Shown here piece by piece: positions 22,147 through 23,253 of a DNA stretch of 23,253 nt. Made by a program: the position numbers and the translations under genes. The notes below the pieces were generated by a model. It ran no database searches. It was not told the DNA's origin and was given only the letters and a program-made list of their open reading frames with translations. How positions within the stretch are numbered: the first letter of the stretch is position 1; each line of letters opens with the position of its first letter. Source of the DNA: Polaromonas sp. (GTDB lineage: Bacteria > Pseudomonadota > Gammaproteobacteria > Burkholderiales > Burkholderiaceae_C); assembly GCA_025362825.1 (NCBI GenBank), contig JANYFF010000527.1:1-23253 (forward strand). Reading direction: 5' to 3'.

Positions 22147-23253
22147 TGACCGCAACCTCCCAACTTCCCAAGCGCAAATTTGATGTCGTCATCGTCGGTG
22201 CCGGCGGCTCCGGCATGCGCGCCTCGCTGCAATTGGCACGCGCCGGCCTGAATGTCGCCGTGCTGTCCAAAGTGTTCCCTACGCGCTCGCACACGGTGGC
22301 AGCGCAGGGCGGCATTGGCGCCTCACTCGGCAACATGAGCGAAGACAACTGGCACTACCATTTTTACGATACCGTCAAGGGCTCCGACTGGCTCGGCGAC
22401 CAGGATGCGATTGAATACATGTGCCGCGAAGCGCCCAAGGTCGTCTATGACCTGGAACACATGGGCATGCCGTTTGACCGCAACCCCGACGGCACGATTT
22501 ACCAGCGCCCCTTTGGCGGCCACACTGCCAACTACGGTGAAAAATCCGTCCAGCGCGCCTGCGCCGCAGCCGACCGCACGGGCCACGCCATGCTGCACAC
22601 CCTGTACCAGCAAAACGTGAAGGAAAAAACCAGCTTTTTTGTTGAATGGTTGGCGATGGACTTGATCCGCGACGCGGCCGGCGATGTCGTCGGCGTGACC
22701 GCGATTGAAATGGAAAGCGGCGACGTCCACATCTTCGAAGCCAAGACCACCCTGCTCGCCACCGGCGGCGCCGGCCGCATCTTTGCGGCTTCGACCAACG
22801 CCTTCATCAACACCGGCGACGGCCTTGGCATGGCAGCACGCGCCGGCATCCCGCTCGAAGACATGGAGTTCTGGCAGTTTCACCCAACCGGCGTGCACGG
22901 CGCCGGTGTACTGCTGACAGAAGGTTGCCGCGGCGAAGGTGCGATTTTGCGTAACAGCAACGGCGAGCGCTTCATGGAGCGTTACGCACCGGCCTACAAA
23001 GACTTGGCGCCACGCGACTATGTATCGCGTTGCATGGACCAGGAAATCAAGGAAGGTCGCGGCTGCGGTCCCAACAAAGACTACATCAACCTGGACATGA
23101 CCCACCTGGGCTCCGAAACCATCATGAAGCGGCTGCCGTCGGTGTATGAGATCGGTCACAACTTTGCCAACGTCGATATCACCAAGGAACCGATTCCGGT
23201 GGTGCCCACCATCCACTATCAAATGGGCGGCATTCCCACCAATATCCATGGCC
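22147..23253 (+). CDS. sdhA: Succinate dehydrogenase flavoprotein subunit, 3'-truncated by window edge
   Basis: 369 codons are visible, about 60% of the usual length, and the frame is open to the last base. The FAD-binding GAGGSG is at 18-23. H49 in RSHTVAAQGG is the covalent FAD-attachment His. The catalytic residues are visible: H246 (FHPTGV), R290 (APRDYVSR) and H357 (IHYQMGG), offset by 3-4 from E. coli H242/R286/H354. It oxidises succinate to fumarate and passes electrons through SdhB to ubiquinone. The start has only a weak Shine-Dalgarno. The long minus-strand frame in this region is a shadow. Confidence 0.98.

Noticed and set aside
22323..23249. Long minus-strand open frame opposite sdhA
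   Set aside because: SdhA with all catalytic residues is on the plus strand in this region; the antisense frame is a by-product of high-GC codon bias.
1..23253. CRISPR array, tRNA, rRNA, insertion sequence or prophage
   Set aside because: No regularly spaced repeats, no tRNA-like or rRNA sequence and no transposase, integrase or phage protein could be seen.

Overview
The window reads as chromosome of a betaproteobacterium in the order Burkholderiales, most likely family Comamonadaceae (Polaromonas/Rhodoferax-like). This rests on high GC with dense genes, a Bug-type (TctC) solute-binding protein, AcnA and AcnB encoded together, and the run mdh / GntR / sdhC-sdhD-sdhA. The species assignment is inference from gene content, not from a marker gene. 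I see no rRNA, tRNA, CRISPR array, transposase or phage gene.

Layout. 1-854: C-terminal part of a LysR regulator, cut by the window edge, converging on a long acnA (882-3857, minus). 3858-4265: noncoding, carrying a dispersed palindromic repeat. 4266-5182: a PNPOx-like flavin protein and a small unknown protein. 5227-7646 (minus): an accessory catabolic operon made of a Bug receptor, a TauD/TfdA dioxygenase and a carboxymuconolactone-decarboxylase-family protein. 7874-10162: a free-standing Mo-bisMGD oxidoreductase. 10347-12537: a VIT/CCC1-type metal transporter, a cytochrome b561 and, convergent, a putative outer-membrane barrel. 12730-18208 (minus): a TCA operon read mdh, CitE-like CoA-ester lyase, small secreted protein, acnB, with a hairpin terminator after acnB. 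18209-18405: divergent control region with a perfect 12-bp palindrome. 18406-21058 (plus): GntR/UTRA regulator, a 59-aa DUF2256-type protein, and an Fe-S class photolyase (PhrB/DPRP type). 21274-23253: sdhC, sdhD and the first 369 codons of sdhA.

How they work together: AcnA/AcnB, Mdh and succinate dehydrogenase cover three steps of the TCA cycle. The GntR protein sits between the mdh-acnB operon and the sdh operon and has a palindrome inside its own promoter, so it is the obvious candidate TCA regulator. The photolyase and DUF2256 genes interrupt this block.

Most unusual signal: a 48-bp dispersed element with the head GCTAT-N7-ATAGC and, exactly 19 nt later, a tail close to GGGGCTGCAG. One copy is intergenic upstream of acnA. 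Two are inside acnA and the photolyase gene, each where the protein looks longer than its reference homologues. A head-only copy lies in the CoA-ester lyase gene. All three coding copies are read in the same frame, giving Ala-(Ile/Thr)-x-x-Ile-Ala. This resembles in-frame palindromic elements such as those described in Rickettsia.
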